A stretch of 64,000 bases of DNA from Gaiellales bacterium (lineage in GTDB: Bacteria; Actinomycetota; Thermoleophilia; Gaiellales; JAICJC01). Shown one piece after another: positions 50,337 through 58,334 of this stretch (the stretch's first letter is position 1; each line of letters starts with the position of its first letter). The stretch covers positions 62,001-126,000 of the forward strand of contig DASUHM010000075.1 of the NCBI GenBank assembly GCA_036273515.1. The letters run 5' to 3'. A program made the translations under genes and the position numbers. Below the pieces are notes generated by a model that saw only the letters and a program-made list of their open reading frames with translations, ran no database searches and was not told the origin of the DNA.

Positions 50337-50927
50337 TCAACCATCCGCGTACGGGTTCTTGGGGGACCGGTCCTGCGAGAGCGACGGCCGCGACCGCCGC
50401 GTCATGAGCTCGATGGCGTCGGCCAGGTGGATCTCGGCGATGTTGTACTCGCCCCGCTCCTCGCGCAGCTTGTGCGCCTCGAGCAGGACGTCGGAGTGGG
50501 CGTAGCCGAACGGCGGCTCGAACCGGTAGGACGCGAGCTCGATCAGGAGCCCCAGCGGGTCCTCGAAATAGATCGAGTCCATGAATCCGCGGTCCTTCAC
50601 GCCGCTGTGGCGGACGCCGCGCTCGTCGAGCCGCTCGACGGTCTGCTTGAACGTTGCCTGCGAGAGCGAGAACGCGATGTGGTGCACGCAGCCCTGGTCG
50701 GTCGACGTGCGGGTCGCGTCGGCCGTGCGCTCCTCGTTGGTGAACACCGTGATCAGGCGCCCGTCGCCCGGGTCGAAGTAGAGGTGGCTCTCCGACTCGT
50801 TGTCGAGGTTCGGCTGCTCGAACACGAACGGCATCCCGAGCACGCCTTCCCAGAAGTCGATCGACGTGCGCCGGTCGGCGCCGACGAGCGTGATGTGGTG
50901 GACACCCTGGCTCTGGATCTTGCGCAT
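50337..50927 (-). CDS. VOC-family (glyoxalase/extradiol dioxygenase-like) protein
   Basis: 196 residues from ATG at 50927. Two beta-alpha-beta-beta-beta units are seen: GVHHITLVGADRRTSIDFWEGVLGM and CVHHIAFSLSQATFKQTVERL. The putative metal ligands are His in VHHITLV, His in CVHHIAF and Glu in LLIELASYRFEPPFGY. This resembles one half of ring-cleaving dioxygenases of the PcpA/LinE-like VOC group. The substrate is unknown. The C-terminal 40 residues are helical and charged. Confidence 0.8.
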   Translation of the reverse strand: MRKIQSQGVHHITLVGADRRTSIDFWEGVLGMPFVFEQPNLDNESESHLYFDPGDGRLITVFTNEERTADATRTSTDQGCVHHIAFSLSQATFKQTVERLDERGVRHSGVKDRGFMDSIYFEDPLGLLIELASYRFEPPFGYAHSDVLLEAHKLREERGEYNIAEIHLADAIELMTRRSRPSLSQDRSPKNPYADG

Positions 50928-51000
50928 AGTTGCGGCGGCAAAGACTACCCCACTCAAGGGGCTCGCGTCAGTGGCCGGGCCGCGCTCCCCGCCTAGCGTG

Positions 51001-51029
51001 TTGTCAAACGTGCAATACGCTCGTACGTT
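51001..51029 (+). promoter_or_regulatory. Sigma-70-like promoter of beta-propeller gene
   Basis: TTGTCA (51001-51006), 17 bases, TACGTT (51024-51029). GGAGG (51056-51060) and a GTG at 51065 follow, giving a leader of about 28 bases. One of the clearer promoters with a normal ribosome binding site in this window. Confidence 0.6.
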
Positions 51030-51064
51030 GGAGGCTGGACGAAGTCGACCTGCCTGGAGGCGGA

Positions 51065-52498
51065 GTGACGCGCATGCGTGTGGGCGCGGCGGTCATTGCG
51101 GTGCTTGTCACCCTGATCGTTGCTGGAGGAGCGGAGGCAGCCGTGCCGCCGGGCTCGATCCCTGTCGGTGCCTCGTGGCAGACGAACGGCCGCGTCGAGA
51201 CCATCGTCGTGGTCGGCTCGACCGCGTACGTGGGCGGGGAGTTCACGTCGGTGCGGCCCTCGGGCTCGCCGCTCGGGACCGGCGAGGTCATGCGCAACCA
51301 CGCCTACGCCGTGAACGTGCAGACCGGCGAGCTCCTCCCCTGGGACCCGAACACGAACAACACCGTGCAGAGCATCGCCGTGTCCGGCCAGACCGTCTAT
51401 CTGGGCGGCACCTTCGGCACCGTCGGCGACAAGACGCACGCCCGCGTCGCCGCCGTGGACGCCACGACCGGCGCCCCGATCCAGACCTTCAAGGCGAAGA
51501 CCAACGGCTCGGTGAACGCGCTCGCGATCGGCGCGACCGGCCTCTACATGGGCGGCGCCTTCACGACGGCCGACAAGGCCACCGCCAACCACCTGGCCCA
51601 GGTCGACCTCGGCACCGGCGCGCTCGTCCCGGGCTGGACGGCCAGCACCGACCAGAAGGTGACCGCGATCGGGCTCACGACCGACGGCGCGCGCCTCATC
51701 GTGGGCGGCAACTTCCAGACGATCAACTCGAGCTTCGGCCAGCGCTACATCGGCGCCGTCAGCCCGGCGACGGGCGCGACGCTGTCGTGGTTCACGCACC
51801 CGACCTACCCGATCATCACGCTCGCCATCGACTCCGACGGCGTGTTCGTCGCGGGCAACGGCAACGGCGGCAACGTCGCGTCGTTCAACCCGACCACCGG
51901 GCAGCAGCAGTGGATCGGCGGCGTCGACGGCAACGTCCAGGCGATCGCCGTGGACAGCGCCGCGAGCACCGTCTACGTCGGCGGCCACTTCAACAACTAC
52001 TGTGGCCACCAGACCGGCACCAACGTGTGCCGGACGCCGACCGTCCGCGACCACCTGATGTCGCTCGACGAGCTCACCGGGAACATCCTGCCGTGGCACC
52101 CGAGCGCAAACGGCGTCCTCGGCGTCTTCGCGATGGCTGCCGCCAACGGCACCGTCGAGGCGGGCGGCGACTTCACGAAGATCGGCGGCGTCGCCCAGCA
52201 GGGCTTCGGCGAGTTCTCCGCCATCTCCGATCCGACCCTGACCGACAGCTGCGGCGGCGCGCCGACTAACGTGAACCCCGTGACCGTCACGGCCTCGGGC
52301 TCAGCGTCTACCGGCCCCGGCTTCGCCGGCTACAAGTACCAGACGTCGACCGACGGCGGCGTGACCTGGGGCGCCCTGCGCAACGGGCCGACTGCCACCG
52401 TCAAGACGGTCGGCGCGACGATGGTGCGGTTCGAGGCGGTCGACGCCTACGGCAACGCCAGCAACTGGATCTCCGACACGGTGACGATCACGCCGTAG
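51065..52498 (+). CDS. Secreted beta-propeller protein with C-terminal Ig-like domain
   Basis: 477 residues from GTG at 51065 (ATG at 51074 possible). The signal peptide is VGAAVIAVLVTLIVAGGAEA. Repeats of about 45 residues then follow, each with a VYLGGTF/VYVGGEF strand and a following D/N-T-G turn: TAYVGGEF, TVYLGGTF, GLYMGGAF, RLIVGGNF, GVFVAGNG, TVYVGGHF and TVEAGGDF, about seven blades. The last 85 residues (VTVTASGSASTGPG... DGGVTWG) look like an Ig/fibronectin-like fold. Probably an extracellular binding or adhesion protein. No enzyme motif is seen. Confidence 0.82.
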   Translation: MTRMRVGAAVIAVLVTLIVAGGAEAAVPPGSIPVGASWQTNGRVETIVVVGSTAYVGGEFTSVRPSGSPLGTGEVMRNHAYAVNVQTGELLPWDPNTNNTVQSIAVSGQTVYLGGTFGTVGDKTHARVAAVDATTGAPIQTFKAKTNGSVNALAIGATGLYMGGAFTTADKATANHLAQVDLGTGALVPGWTASTDQKVTAIGLTTDGARLIVGGNFQTINSSFGQRYIGAVSPATGATLSWFTHPTYPIITLAIDSDGVFVAGNGNGGNVASFNPTTGQQQWIGGVDGNVQAIAVDSAASTVYVGGHFNNYCGHQTGTNVCRTPTVRDHLMSLDELTGNILPWHPSANGVLGVFAMAAANGTVEAGGDFTKIGGVAQQGFGEFSAISDPTLTDSCGGAPTNVNPVTVTASGSASTGPGFAGYKYQTSTDGGVTWGALRNGPTATVKTVGATMVRFEAVDAYGNASNWISDTVTITP

Positions 52499-52501
52499 CG
52501 G

Positions 52502-53272
52502 TCAGCGTGATTCCGGCTCGCCGAACTCGTCGAGCAGGATGTGGATGTGGCCGACCGGGTCGAAGCCGGCCCGCTCGAGGATCGGCCGGGACATCGACCC
52601 GCCCTGCGTGATCAGGGCGGGCGTGCCCCGCGCCACGGCCTCGTCCCAGCGGGCGTGGAGCAGGGCCCGATAGCCGCCTCGGCCACGGGCATGCGGCGCG
52701 GTCGCGCCGCCGTAGAGCAGGAGCCCCTCCGACACCGGCGCGGCCGTCCCGGCCGAGACGATCTCGCCGTCCATCCAGACGGCGTGCATGATCATCGTCT
52801 TGTCGGCCCACGACTTCTCGAGCAGGGCGCGCGACTCGGCCAGCTCCTCGCCCTCGGCGCCGAACGCTGCGAACTGCACCTCGTTGGCGGCGACGTACTC
52901 GGCGAAGGTCTCGACCCGGCGGCCGACGGCTCCCGCCGGGCCCGCAGGCGGCTCGTGCTGGAGCACGAGCGCCACCGCGTAGGGATCCTTGTCGGGCACG
53001 ACCCCGCGCGCGAGCAGCAGGTCGGCCAGTCCGGCGGGCTCCGCGGCGCTTCCCACCTCCCACTGGGTGGAGCCGCGGCCGCGCTCGCGCAGATGCGCGT
53101 GTACCTCAGCCATCACCTCATCGATCTCGGCCGCGGCGAAGCGCTGCCGCTGCACGGTGTTCCAGCTCGACCCGCGGCCCATGCAGAGGGTGTAGCGGGG
53201 CGTCTCGATGCGCTCGCTGTCGGCCGCGAGGGGGCCGAACGAGTTGGGGTACTCGGCGATCTCGCGCAGCAT
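52502..53272 (-). CDS. GNAT acetyltransferase
   Basis: 256 residues from ATG at 53272. The acetyl-CoA loop is seen as GGATAPHARGRGGYRALLHARWDEAVARG near residue 185, and the final GFDPVGHIHILLDEFGEP matches the usual last strand. The N-terminal 110 residues form a second, degenerate GNAT-like or dimerisation domain. It starts 4 bases after the stop of the Crp-type regulator, so the two are co-transcribed and it may be regulated with it. The substrate is unknown. Confidence 0.8.
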   Translation of the reverse strand: MLREIAEYPNSFGPLAADSERIETPRYTLCMGRGSSWNTVQRQRFAAAEIDEVMAEVHAHLRERGRGSTQWEVGSAAEPAGLADLLLARGVVPDKDPYAVALVLQHEPPAGPAGAVGRRVETFAEYVAANEVQFAAFGAEGEELAESRALLEKSWADKTMIMHAVWMDGEIVSAGTAAPVSEGLLLYGGATAPHARGRGGYRALLHARWDEAVARGTPALITQGGSMSRPILERAGFDPVGHIHILLDEFGEPESR

Positions 53273-53276
53273 CGGC

Positions 53277-53918
53277 CTATCCCTTTCCCACGCCGTAGAC
53301 GACCAGCCGGCCGCGGCTGACCTCGACCTGGCCGCGCGCCCGCATCTCGCGCAGGACGCGACTCACCGTCAGGCGGGACGTGCCGGCCAGGCTGGCCAGA
53401 TCCTCCTGCGTGAGCGGGATCGTGGCCGTGCCGGACTCGTCGCGGTAGCGGTCGGCCAGCGTCTCGATGAACGACGCCACCCGCCGTGGCGCCGGCGTGT
53501 AGAGCGCGTCGACGAGCCGCTCGGTCATCTCGGCCACCCGGTCGGCCAGGATCTGCACGAGCAGCGCGTCGACGGCGGGGTGCTCGCGCCTCAGGCGGTC
53601 GAACGTCTCGCGGTTGAGCGAGTAGGTCTCGGTGGCGGCGAGCGCCTGGATCGTCGCGCTGCGCATGCGCGCTTCGCGCAGGAGGCCCATCTCGCCGACG
53701 ACGCCGCCGGGGCCGACGATGGCGAGCGTCGCCATGTCGCCGAGCGGGGTGAGCACGCGGATGGCGAGAGACCCCGTCTGGACGAGGTGCATCGTGTCGG
53801 CCGGGTCGTCGCGATGCACCACGACCTCACCGCGCTGGAACCGGCGCCGGCGGGCCAGCAGCAGCACCTGGCGCTTCTCGTCTTCGGAGAGCGGCGAAAG
53901 GATCGGCCAGTCGGGCAC
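53277..53918 (-). CDS. Crp/Fnr-family transcriptional regulator
   Basis: 213 residues from GTG at 53918 with GGAGGAGG at good spacing. The cyclic-nucleotide-binding-like domain (about 5-120) contains DTMHLVQTGSLAIRV and GVVGEMGLLREARMRSATIQAL, with the Arg-Ser pair of cAMP-binding members. The HTH_Crp domain (about 145-210) has LTQEDLASLAGTSRLTVSRVLREM. It is followed by a GNAT gene in the same transcript. GTGTA-N8-TACAC just upstream may be its own site. Confidence 0.9.
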   Translation of the reverse strand: MPDWPILSPLSEDEKRQVLLLARRRRFQRGEVVVHRDDPADTMHLVQTGSLAIRVLTPLGDMATLAIVGPGGVVGEMGLLREARMRSATIQALAATETYSLNRETFDRLRREHPAVDALLVQILADRVAEMTERLVDALYTPAPRRVASFIETLADRYRDESGTATIPLTQEDLASLAGTSRLTVSRVLREMRARGQVEVSRGRLVVYGVGKG

Positions 53919-53935
53919 GTCACCTCCTCCGGCGA

Positions 53936-53953
53936 GTGTATCCGACGTTACAC
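53936..53953. promoter_or_regulatory. Putative Crp-type operator
   Basis: GTGTA-TCCGACGT-TACAC: perfect 5-bp arms with an 8-base spacer, 18 bases upstream of the crp-like start codon and overlapping the expected promoter. The GTG...CAC core resembles Crp sites (TGTGA-N6-TCACA). Autoregulation is inference. Confidence 0.4.
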
Positions 53954-54135
53954 ACGAAGCACATCCGCAGATGCAGAACCCGCCACATCGGGCGGGTAGC
54001 GTGATCCCCGGGGAATCCGAGATCGGCCCGATCCGGTACCTGCCAAGACACGTCTCTGTTCCGAGCAGCGGCGTCGCGAGCGGGGCGGCTTCCTACCCAC
54101 GGCCGCACTGCCTGCTCTGCCCGGACAGTCGACGT

Positions 54136-54181
54136 CCGGGGCCCCCACGCGCGGAGCGGAACCGCGCGTGGGGGTCCCCGG
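54136..54181. terminator. Very strong GC hairpin between two leftward genes
   Basis: Arms of 19-20 bases (54136-54154 and 54162-54181) pair almost perfectly around the loop AGCGGAA, with a single one-base bulge. It lies 25 bases past the stop of the small gene at 54206-54436 and before the Crp gene region, so it may end that transcript. No T-run is seen. The remaining sequence 53954-54135 shows no convincing gene. Confidence 0.5.
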
Positions 54182-54205
54182 CACGGCTGCCGCGGATGCG
54201 GCGGC

Positions 54206-54436
54206 CTACCGCGAGGGGCGCGGTTGCCGGGCGGCGTACTCCGCCCAGCGCCTTGGGGCCTGGGAGCGATGCTGCGGGGCGGCGTCGGGCGCGAGCCGCA
54301 TGCCGGCGCCCACCAGCAACGATCCGAGGCGGTGGCGGACGGGCCCTGCCGGCCGCGGGGCCGGCGGGTCGCCGCGCAGGATCTCGTGTCGATCGGTCGC
54401 GAGAATTCGTCTTGCGTGTGTGTCGGTCGGCAGCAC
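54206..54436 (-). CDS. Small basic hypothetical protein
   Basis: 76 residues from GTG at 54436, with AAAGGA 8 bases upstream. It reads MLPTDTHARRILATDRHEIL in the first 20 residues, then a Pro/Arg-rich stretch, then WAEYAARQPRPSR at the end. No signal peptide or membrane helix is present. It is divergent from a MarR gene, and the MarR palindromes lie between the two, with GATACT (complement of 54461-54466) as a possible -10 box next to one palindrome. Likely co-regulated with the MarR gene. The family is not recognised. Confidence 0.5.
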   Translation of the reverse strand: MLPTDTHARRILATDRHEILRGDPPAPRPAGPVRHRLGSLLVGAGMRLAPDAAPQHRSQAPRRWAEYAARQPRPSR

Positions 54437-54462
54437 GTCAATGTCCTTTTCTCGACCTAAAG

Positions 54463-54525
54463 TATCTTGACGTCGAGAGTCTAGCGATGGAATCTCTTGA
54501 CGTCAAGAGAAATTTCTGACACACT
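54463..54525. promoter_or_regulatory. Divergent promoter region with two MarR palindromes
   Basis: TCTCTTGACGTCAAGAGA (54493-54510) is a perfect 18-bp palindrome. TCTTGACGTCGAGA (54465-54478) is a second copy with one mismatch. Each contains a -35-like TTGACG; the second is followed after 16 bases by CACACT (54520-54525). The sites sit between the small gene at 54436 and the MarR gene at 54537. The half-site CTTGACG is also in the yceI promoter at 15697. Confidence 0.65.
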
Positions 54526-54536
54526 CCAGAACAGCG

Positions 54537-55079
54537 ATGGCGAACACGACCCGGAGCGCGCAGCGCGACCACGTCGATCGGTTCCTCGAGACGATCAACC
54601 TCGTGTTCCCCGATCTCGACCTCGAGGTCGAGGGGCTCGTCGACCGGATCACCGGGATCGCCCGGCGGATCAACCGCGCCCTCGACGAGACGCTCGGCGA
54701 GCTCGGCCTGGAGTTCGGCGAGTACAAGCTGCTCTCCGCGCTGTCGCAGGCCGGCAAGCCGTACCGCAGCACGCCAGGCGCGCTCTCGAAGCGCATGGAG
54801 CTTTCGAGCGGGGCGATGACGAACCGGCTCGACCGGATGGAGGAGGCGGGCCTTGTGCGCCGCCTGCCCGACCCGGGCGACCGGCGCAAGGTCGTCGTCG
54901 AGCTGACCGACCACGGCCGCGAGACCTATCGCCGCACGGTCGGCGTCCAGGCGCAGAAGGAGGCGCTCTTCGCCGGCGCGCTGAACGACGATGAGAAGGC
55001 GCAGCTGAACGGGCTGCTGCGTCAGCTCATGATCGAGTTCGAGCGCCGCGAGGGCTCGCGGCCGCCCGACGACTGCTGA
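54537..55079 (+). CDS. MarR-family transcriptional regulator
   Basis: 180 residues from ATG at 54537. LGLEFGEYKLLSALSQAGKP is the typical central helix, and TPGALSKRMELSSGAMTNRLDRMEEAGLVRRLPDPGDRRKVVVELT is the winged helix with its DPGDRR wing. Long N- and C-terminal helices form the dimer. Perfect palindromes cover its promoter, so autorepression is likely. Similar half-sites before yceI suggest control of that operon as well (inference). Confidence 0.92.
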   Translation: MANTTRSAQRDHVDRFLETINLVFPDLDLEVEGLVDRITGIARRINRALDETLGELGLEFGEYKLLSALSQAGKPYRSTPGALSKRMELSSGAMTNRLDRMEEAGLVRRLPDPGDRRKVVVELTDHGRETYRRTVGVQAQKEALFAGALNDDEKAQLNGLLRQLMIEFERREGSRPPDDC

Positions 55080-55128
55080 CGTCGGCCGCGTCACGGCGGC
55101 CGCGGCCGGCCGCGGCTACGGTGGCGCG

Positions 55129-55371
55129 ATGGCACCCGTCGACCTGGTCGCACTCGGGTTCCACTTCTCCGGGGTGGTCGTCCTTGGGGTGCTCGCCTGG
55201 GCCCTGAGGGACGTCCTGCGGGCCTCGCCCGACGAGCCACGACGTGGCGGTGGAGGCGGCTCCGACCGGATCGGGCCGCGGCCGCCGTGGTCGTGGCAGC
55301 CGCACGGCGGCCGCTCCGCCGGCCGGCGCACGCGCTCCGCCCGGCCGGCCGGAACACGTTCTCGCCGCTGA
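55129..55371 (+). CDS. Small single-helix membrane protein
   Basis: 80 residues from ATG at 55129. One membrane helix (VALGFHFSGVVVLGVLAWAL) is followed by a low-complexity Gly/Arg/Pro-rich tail (RRGGGGGSDR, SAGRRTRSARPAG), probably cytoplasmic. TACGGT ends 6 bases before the ATG and there is no ribosome site, which fits leaderless translation and supports the gene being real. Function unknown. It follows the MarR gene by about 50 bases but has its own -10 box. Confidence 0.55.
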   Translation: MAPVDLVALGFHFSGVVVLGVLAWALRDVLRASPDEPRRGGGGGSDRIGPRPPWSWQPHGGRSAGRRTRSARPAGTRSRR

Positions 55372-55483
55372 CCGGCTGAACGTTTCCTGGTTTACATCCG
55401 GTTCGCGTCCGGCGATGCAGACGCAGGCCGGGATCGGCCCTAGCCTCGGTGGCACAGATTTCGCCCCCACCAAGGAGCCGATC

Positions 55484-55996
55484 ATGCTGAGCACGACCCG
55501 AACTCTCCGTCTCACCGCAGCGACCGCCGCGGCCCTCGTCCTCATGACGGGCGCCGCCCAGGCCCACCCGCTCGCGATCAACACGGGCCAGGCCGAGTCG
55601 TCCCAGACCACCGGCGTGTACTCCGGTACCTACCGGCCGGCCACCGGCACGGCCAGCGTGTCGCCTGCGAACAACGTGGCGCTCGCCAAGGGCGCGGCGG
55701 CGGCGCGCGTGACGCTCGCCCCGGATCGCGTCGACCGCATCGGCGCGGGCCCGCGGATCACGCCGCAGGGCAACGTCCCCGACCGCGTCGACCTGGTCGG
55801 CACGGCCCAGCAGCACCAGGCGCTGGCCCCGCTGGCCCCCGCGGGCACCATCGTCGTCCACACGACGTCCACCAAGGGCGGCTTCGACTGGACGGCCGCC
55901 GCGATCGGCGCGGCCACGGCGCTCCTGATCGCACTGATCGTCGGCGGTGCCGGGATGACCCTCCGCGGCCGCCGCAACGTCGCACTGTCCTCCTGA
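55484..55996 (+). CDS. Secreted, C-terminally anchored hypothetical protein
   Basis: 170 residues from ATG at 55484 with AAGGAG at 55472-55477. The signal peptide is LTAATAAALVLMTGAAQAHP, then an extracytoplasmic part of about 105 residues with no cysteine, containing LAPDRVDRIGAG and VPDRVDLVG as a short imperfect repeat. A C-terminal membrane helix (AAIGAATALLIALIVGGAGM) ends in a basic tail (LRGRRN), so the protein is likely anchored with a short inner tail. The family is common in style but unnamed. Function unknown. Confidence 0.7.
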   Translation: MLSTTRTLRLTAATAAALVLMTGAAQAHPLAINTGQAESSQTTGVYSGTYRPATGTASVSPANNVALAKGAAAARVTLAPDRVDRIGAGPRITPQGNVPDRVDLVGTAQQHQALAPLAPAGTIVVHTTSTKGGFDWTAAAIGAATALLIALIVGGAGMTLRGRRNVALSS

Positions 55997-56132
55997 GCGA
56001 GGCCATGCCACACCAGGCGGGAGGGCTCGGCTTCACGAGCCCTCCCGCCTCGTGGCGTGTCTCGCGGCCGCAGTGGGGGCAACCAACCATGACTCAGTCT
56101 ACGGCGTCCATGCTGGTACATTCAGGCGGCCG

Positions 56133-56630
56133 ATGGCGAAGGACAAATCGGGACGGACGAGCGCGGGCATCCTTCTGTGGCGACTCCGGGGCGGGGCGCT
56201 CGAGGTGCTCTTGGCGCACAACGGCGGGCCCTTCTGGGTCAGGAAGGACCACGGCCACTGGACGATCCCCAAGGGCGAGGTCGAGCCGGGCGAGGAGGTG
56301 GCCGCCGTCGCCCGGCGCGAGTTCGCCGAGGAGACCGGCCACCAGGTGCCCCACGGCCCGCAGATCGAGCTCGGAGAGATCCGCCAGAAGTCGGGCAAGG
56401 TGGTGATCGGCTGGGCGGTCGAGGGCGATCTCGACCCGGCCACGGCGGTCAGCAACACGTTCGAGATGGAGTGGCCGCCGCGGTCGGGCCGGATCGCCGT
56501 GTTTCCCGAGATCGACCGGGTCGAGTGGTTCGGCATGGACGAGGCCCGGACGCGGCTGAAGGCCGCGCAGGTGCCGTTCCTCGAGCGGCTCGAAGCGGCG
56601 CTTGGACAACGGGTGGGGGAGGGGTCATGA
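56133..56630 (+). CDS. NUDIX hydrolase
   Basis: 165 residues from ATG at 56133; TACATT ends 10 bases before it. The complete NUDIX box reads GEVEPGEEVAAVARREFAEETG (Gly-x5-Glu-x7-Arg-Glu-x2-Glu-Glu-x-Gly), which binds the metal used to split nucleoside diphosphate compounds. SAGILLWRLRGGALEVLLAH and HWTIPKGEVEPG at the start match the Ap4A/ADP-ribose pyrophosphatase-like group acting on small nucleotides. It overlaps the next gene by 4 bases (ATGA), so the two are translationally coupled. Confidence 0.9.
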   Translation: MAKDKSGRTSAGILLWRLRGGALEVLLAHNGGPFWVRKDHGHWTIPKGEVEPGEEVAAVARREFAEETGHQVPHGPQIELGEIRQKSGKVVIGWAVEGDLDPATAVSNTFEMEWPPRSGRIAVFPEIDRVEWFGMDEARTRLKAAQVPFLERLEAALGQRVGEGS

Positions 56631-57094
56631 ACGAGCAGGAGATGGTGGGCCGGGCGCAGGCCGCTCTGGAGCAAAGCGGCGTCGAGGATCGCGTGGAGGC
56701 CGCAGCGATCTTTCTGCCGCGCGGACACTTCGGAAGCGCGTTCGCCGGCGGGTTCATCGGTGACGAGCTCGTCGGCGGCGGGATCGGGGCTGCCGGGGGC
56801 GCGCTGGCCGGGATGAAGGCCCACGACGCCGCCGCGCCCACGCCCGAGCGGTGCATGGTCGCCGTCACGGCGGGAAAGGTGTACGGCTTCGACACGGAGC
56901 GCGGGAAGGGCGGCCGGGTTCCCACCCGGGCGGTCTTCGCCGTCGCCCGGGAATCGCTCCAGGTGAAGGTGCGCCAGCGGTTCAACGTGCGCGTGCTCGA
57001 GCTGATCGACACCGACGGTGCGGCGATCGAGCTCGAGGGGCCGCGCTTGCCCGGCTTCCACGCCGGCTCGGTGATCGACGCCCTGCGCGGCTGA
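56627..57094 (+). CDS. Hypothetical protein with glycine-rich segment
   Basis: 155 residues from ATG at 56627, overlapping the NUDIX stop. The glycine-rich stretch AFAGGFIGDELVGGGIGAAGGALAG (about residues 38-62) resembles a glycine-zipper helix and may insert in a membrane or self-associate. The second half is beta-rich (CMVAVTAGKVYGFDTE, LQVKVRQRFNVRVLELIDTDG), recalling PH-like YokE/YcxB domains. No named family is recognised with confidence. Confidence 0.65.
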   Translation: MNEQEMVGRAQAALEQSGVEDRVEAAAIFLPRGHFGSAFAGGFIGDELVGGGIGAAGGALAGMKAHDAAAPTPERCMVAVTAGKVYGFDTERGKGGRVPTRAVFAVARESLQVKVRQRFNVRVLELIDTDGAAIELEGPRLPGFHAGSVIDALRG

Positions 57095-57131
57095 CGACCG
57101 CCCGATCTGGGGGCGGCGAGGGCGCCCTTCG

Positions 57132-58334
57132 CTAGATCACGTCGAGCACCGGCATGGCCGGGTCGGCCCGGATGCAGCTCGCCAGGAACAATGCCGCGCC
57201 GACGTCGCCCGTCCAGAGCGAGTAGCGCCCCCGCCCGTGCTCGGACCGGGCCCGCTCGACCTGGCGGGCCGCGTGCATCGCGAGCGCGCGGGCGCGCTCG
57301 AGCCAGCGCTCGTCACCGGTACGGTCGAGCAGCTTCAGGAAGGCGTAGCCGTTCCCGGCGGTGCCGTGGCAGAGCCCGGGCCCCTTCGCGAGCGGGCCCG
57401 CCCGCCAGGTGAGCTCGCCGCCGGCGACGAGCAGCTCCGTCAGCTCGGCGTTCCCGCGCGCGATCGGCGCGAACGAGCTGACGATCCCGGGCGCGCCGTG
57501 GCACCACTGGGTGCGGGTGGTCGCGGTCACCGAGGCCGGGTCGTCGGTCGGCTGCCACTGGGCCAGGTCGCCGTCGCGGATCACGAACCGGCGCAGCGTC
57601 TCGAGCGACCGGCGCTCGAGCTCGGCCCGGCGCACCGCGTCAAGCAGGTCGCCACGGGCGAGCACATGCACGTTGCCGGCGAAGCCGTGCCCGGGGCCGA
57701 TGTAGCGCCGCTGCGTGCCGTACATCTCCTGCAGCCAGAGCCCGTCCTGCCACTCGTCCCAGAGCCAGTCGGCCGATTCGCGCCAGGCGTCGGCGAGCCG
57801 CTCGTCGCCGGTCTCCTCGTACATGAGCTGCGCGGCCAGCGCTGTGCCCGGCGACCCCCACAGGAGCTCGCGCGTCGGATTCGTGACGTTCGCGCGGACG
57901 CATGCGAGCATGCGCTCGACGTGCTCCGGCGCGGGCGCCAGTCGGTGGGCGGCGAGCAGGACGCCCGACTCCCCGGCGAGCAGCGACGGCACCGGCCGGC
58001 CGTCGGTCAGATCGGGCACGTCGGGCGTCGCCAGGTAGCGGTCGGGCAAGCCCGCGGCCACGTCGGCCCAGGCGCGGCCGGGCGTTGCGACACCGGCGCG
58101 CGCGAGCGCGTCGAGCGCCCAGATCACGCCGGACGCGCCCAGGTAGATCGTCACCGGCGAGGGCAGCTCACCCCCTTCCTCGTCGAGCGGGTGCGCCGGC
58201 CAGAGCGTCTCCGGGTCGAACGCCGCCTCGGCGTCGGCGCAGGTGGCGGCGATCGCGTCCTTCGCGGCCGCGTCGCTCCACTCGGCGCCCGCGAGCGGCT
58301 CGTGGGACGGGCCGTGGAAGAGCTCGGGGGGCAC
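57132..58334 (-). CDS. LanC-like (lanthionine synthetase C-like) protein
   Basis: 400 residues from GTG at 58334. The alpha/alpha toroid repeats carry GxxG-like turns (YLGASGVIW, LLAGESGVLL, LLWGSPGTAL, GPGHGFAGNV, HGAPGIV, HGTAGNGYAF, WTGDVGAAL). The zinc ligands are intact: Cys278 in QWCHG and Cys322-His323 in GLCHGTAGNG. His216 in GPGHGFAG may act in catalysis. In lantibiotic synthesis LanC adds Cys thiols to dehydrated residues; stand-alone LanC-like proteins have other roles. No LanB, LanM or precursor peptide is nearby. It begins directly after the stop of an MBL-fold gene. Confidence 0.85.
   Translation of the reverse strand: MPPELFHGPSHEPLAGAEWSDAAAKDAIAATCADAEAAFDPETLWPAHPLDEEGGELPSPVTIYLGASGVIWALDALARAGVATPGRAWADVAAGLPDRYLATPDVPDLTDGRPVPSLLAGESGVLLAAHRLAPAPEHVERMLACVRANVTNPTRELLWGSPGTALAAQLMYEETGDERLADAWRESADWLWDEWQDGLWLQEMYGTQRRYIGPGHGFAGNVHVLARGDLLDAVRRAELERRSLETLRRFVIRDGDLAQWQPTDDPASVTATTRTQWCHGAPGIVSSFAPIARGNAELTELLVAGGELTWRAGPLAKGPGLCHGTAGNGYAFLKLLDRTGDERWLERARALAMHAARQVERARSEHGRGRYSLWTGDVGAALFLASCIRADPAMPVLDVI

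Noticed and set aside
53954-54135. Overlapping open frames on both strands between the Crp gene and the small basic-protein gene
   Set aside because: None has a ribosome site or protein-like pattern, and they include hairpin sequence.
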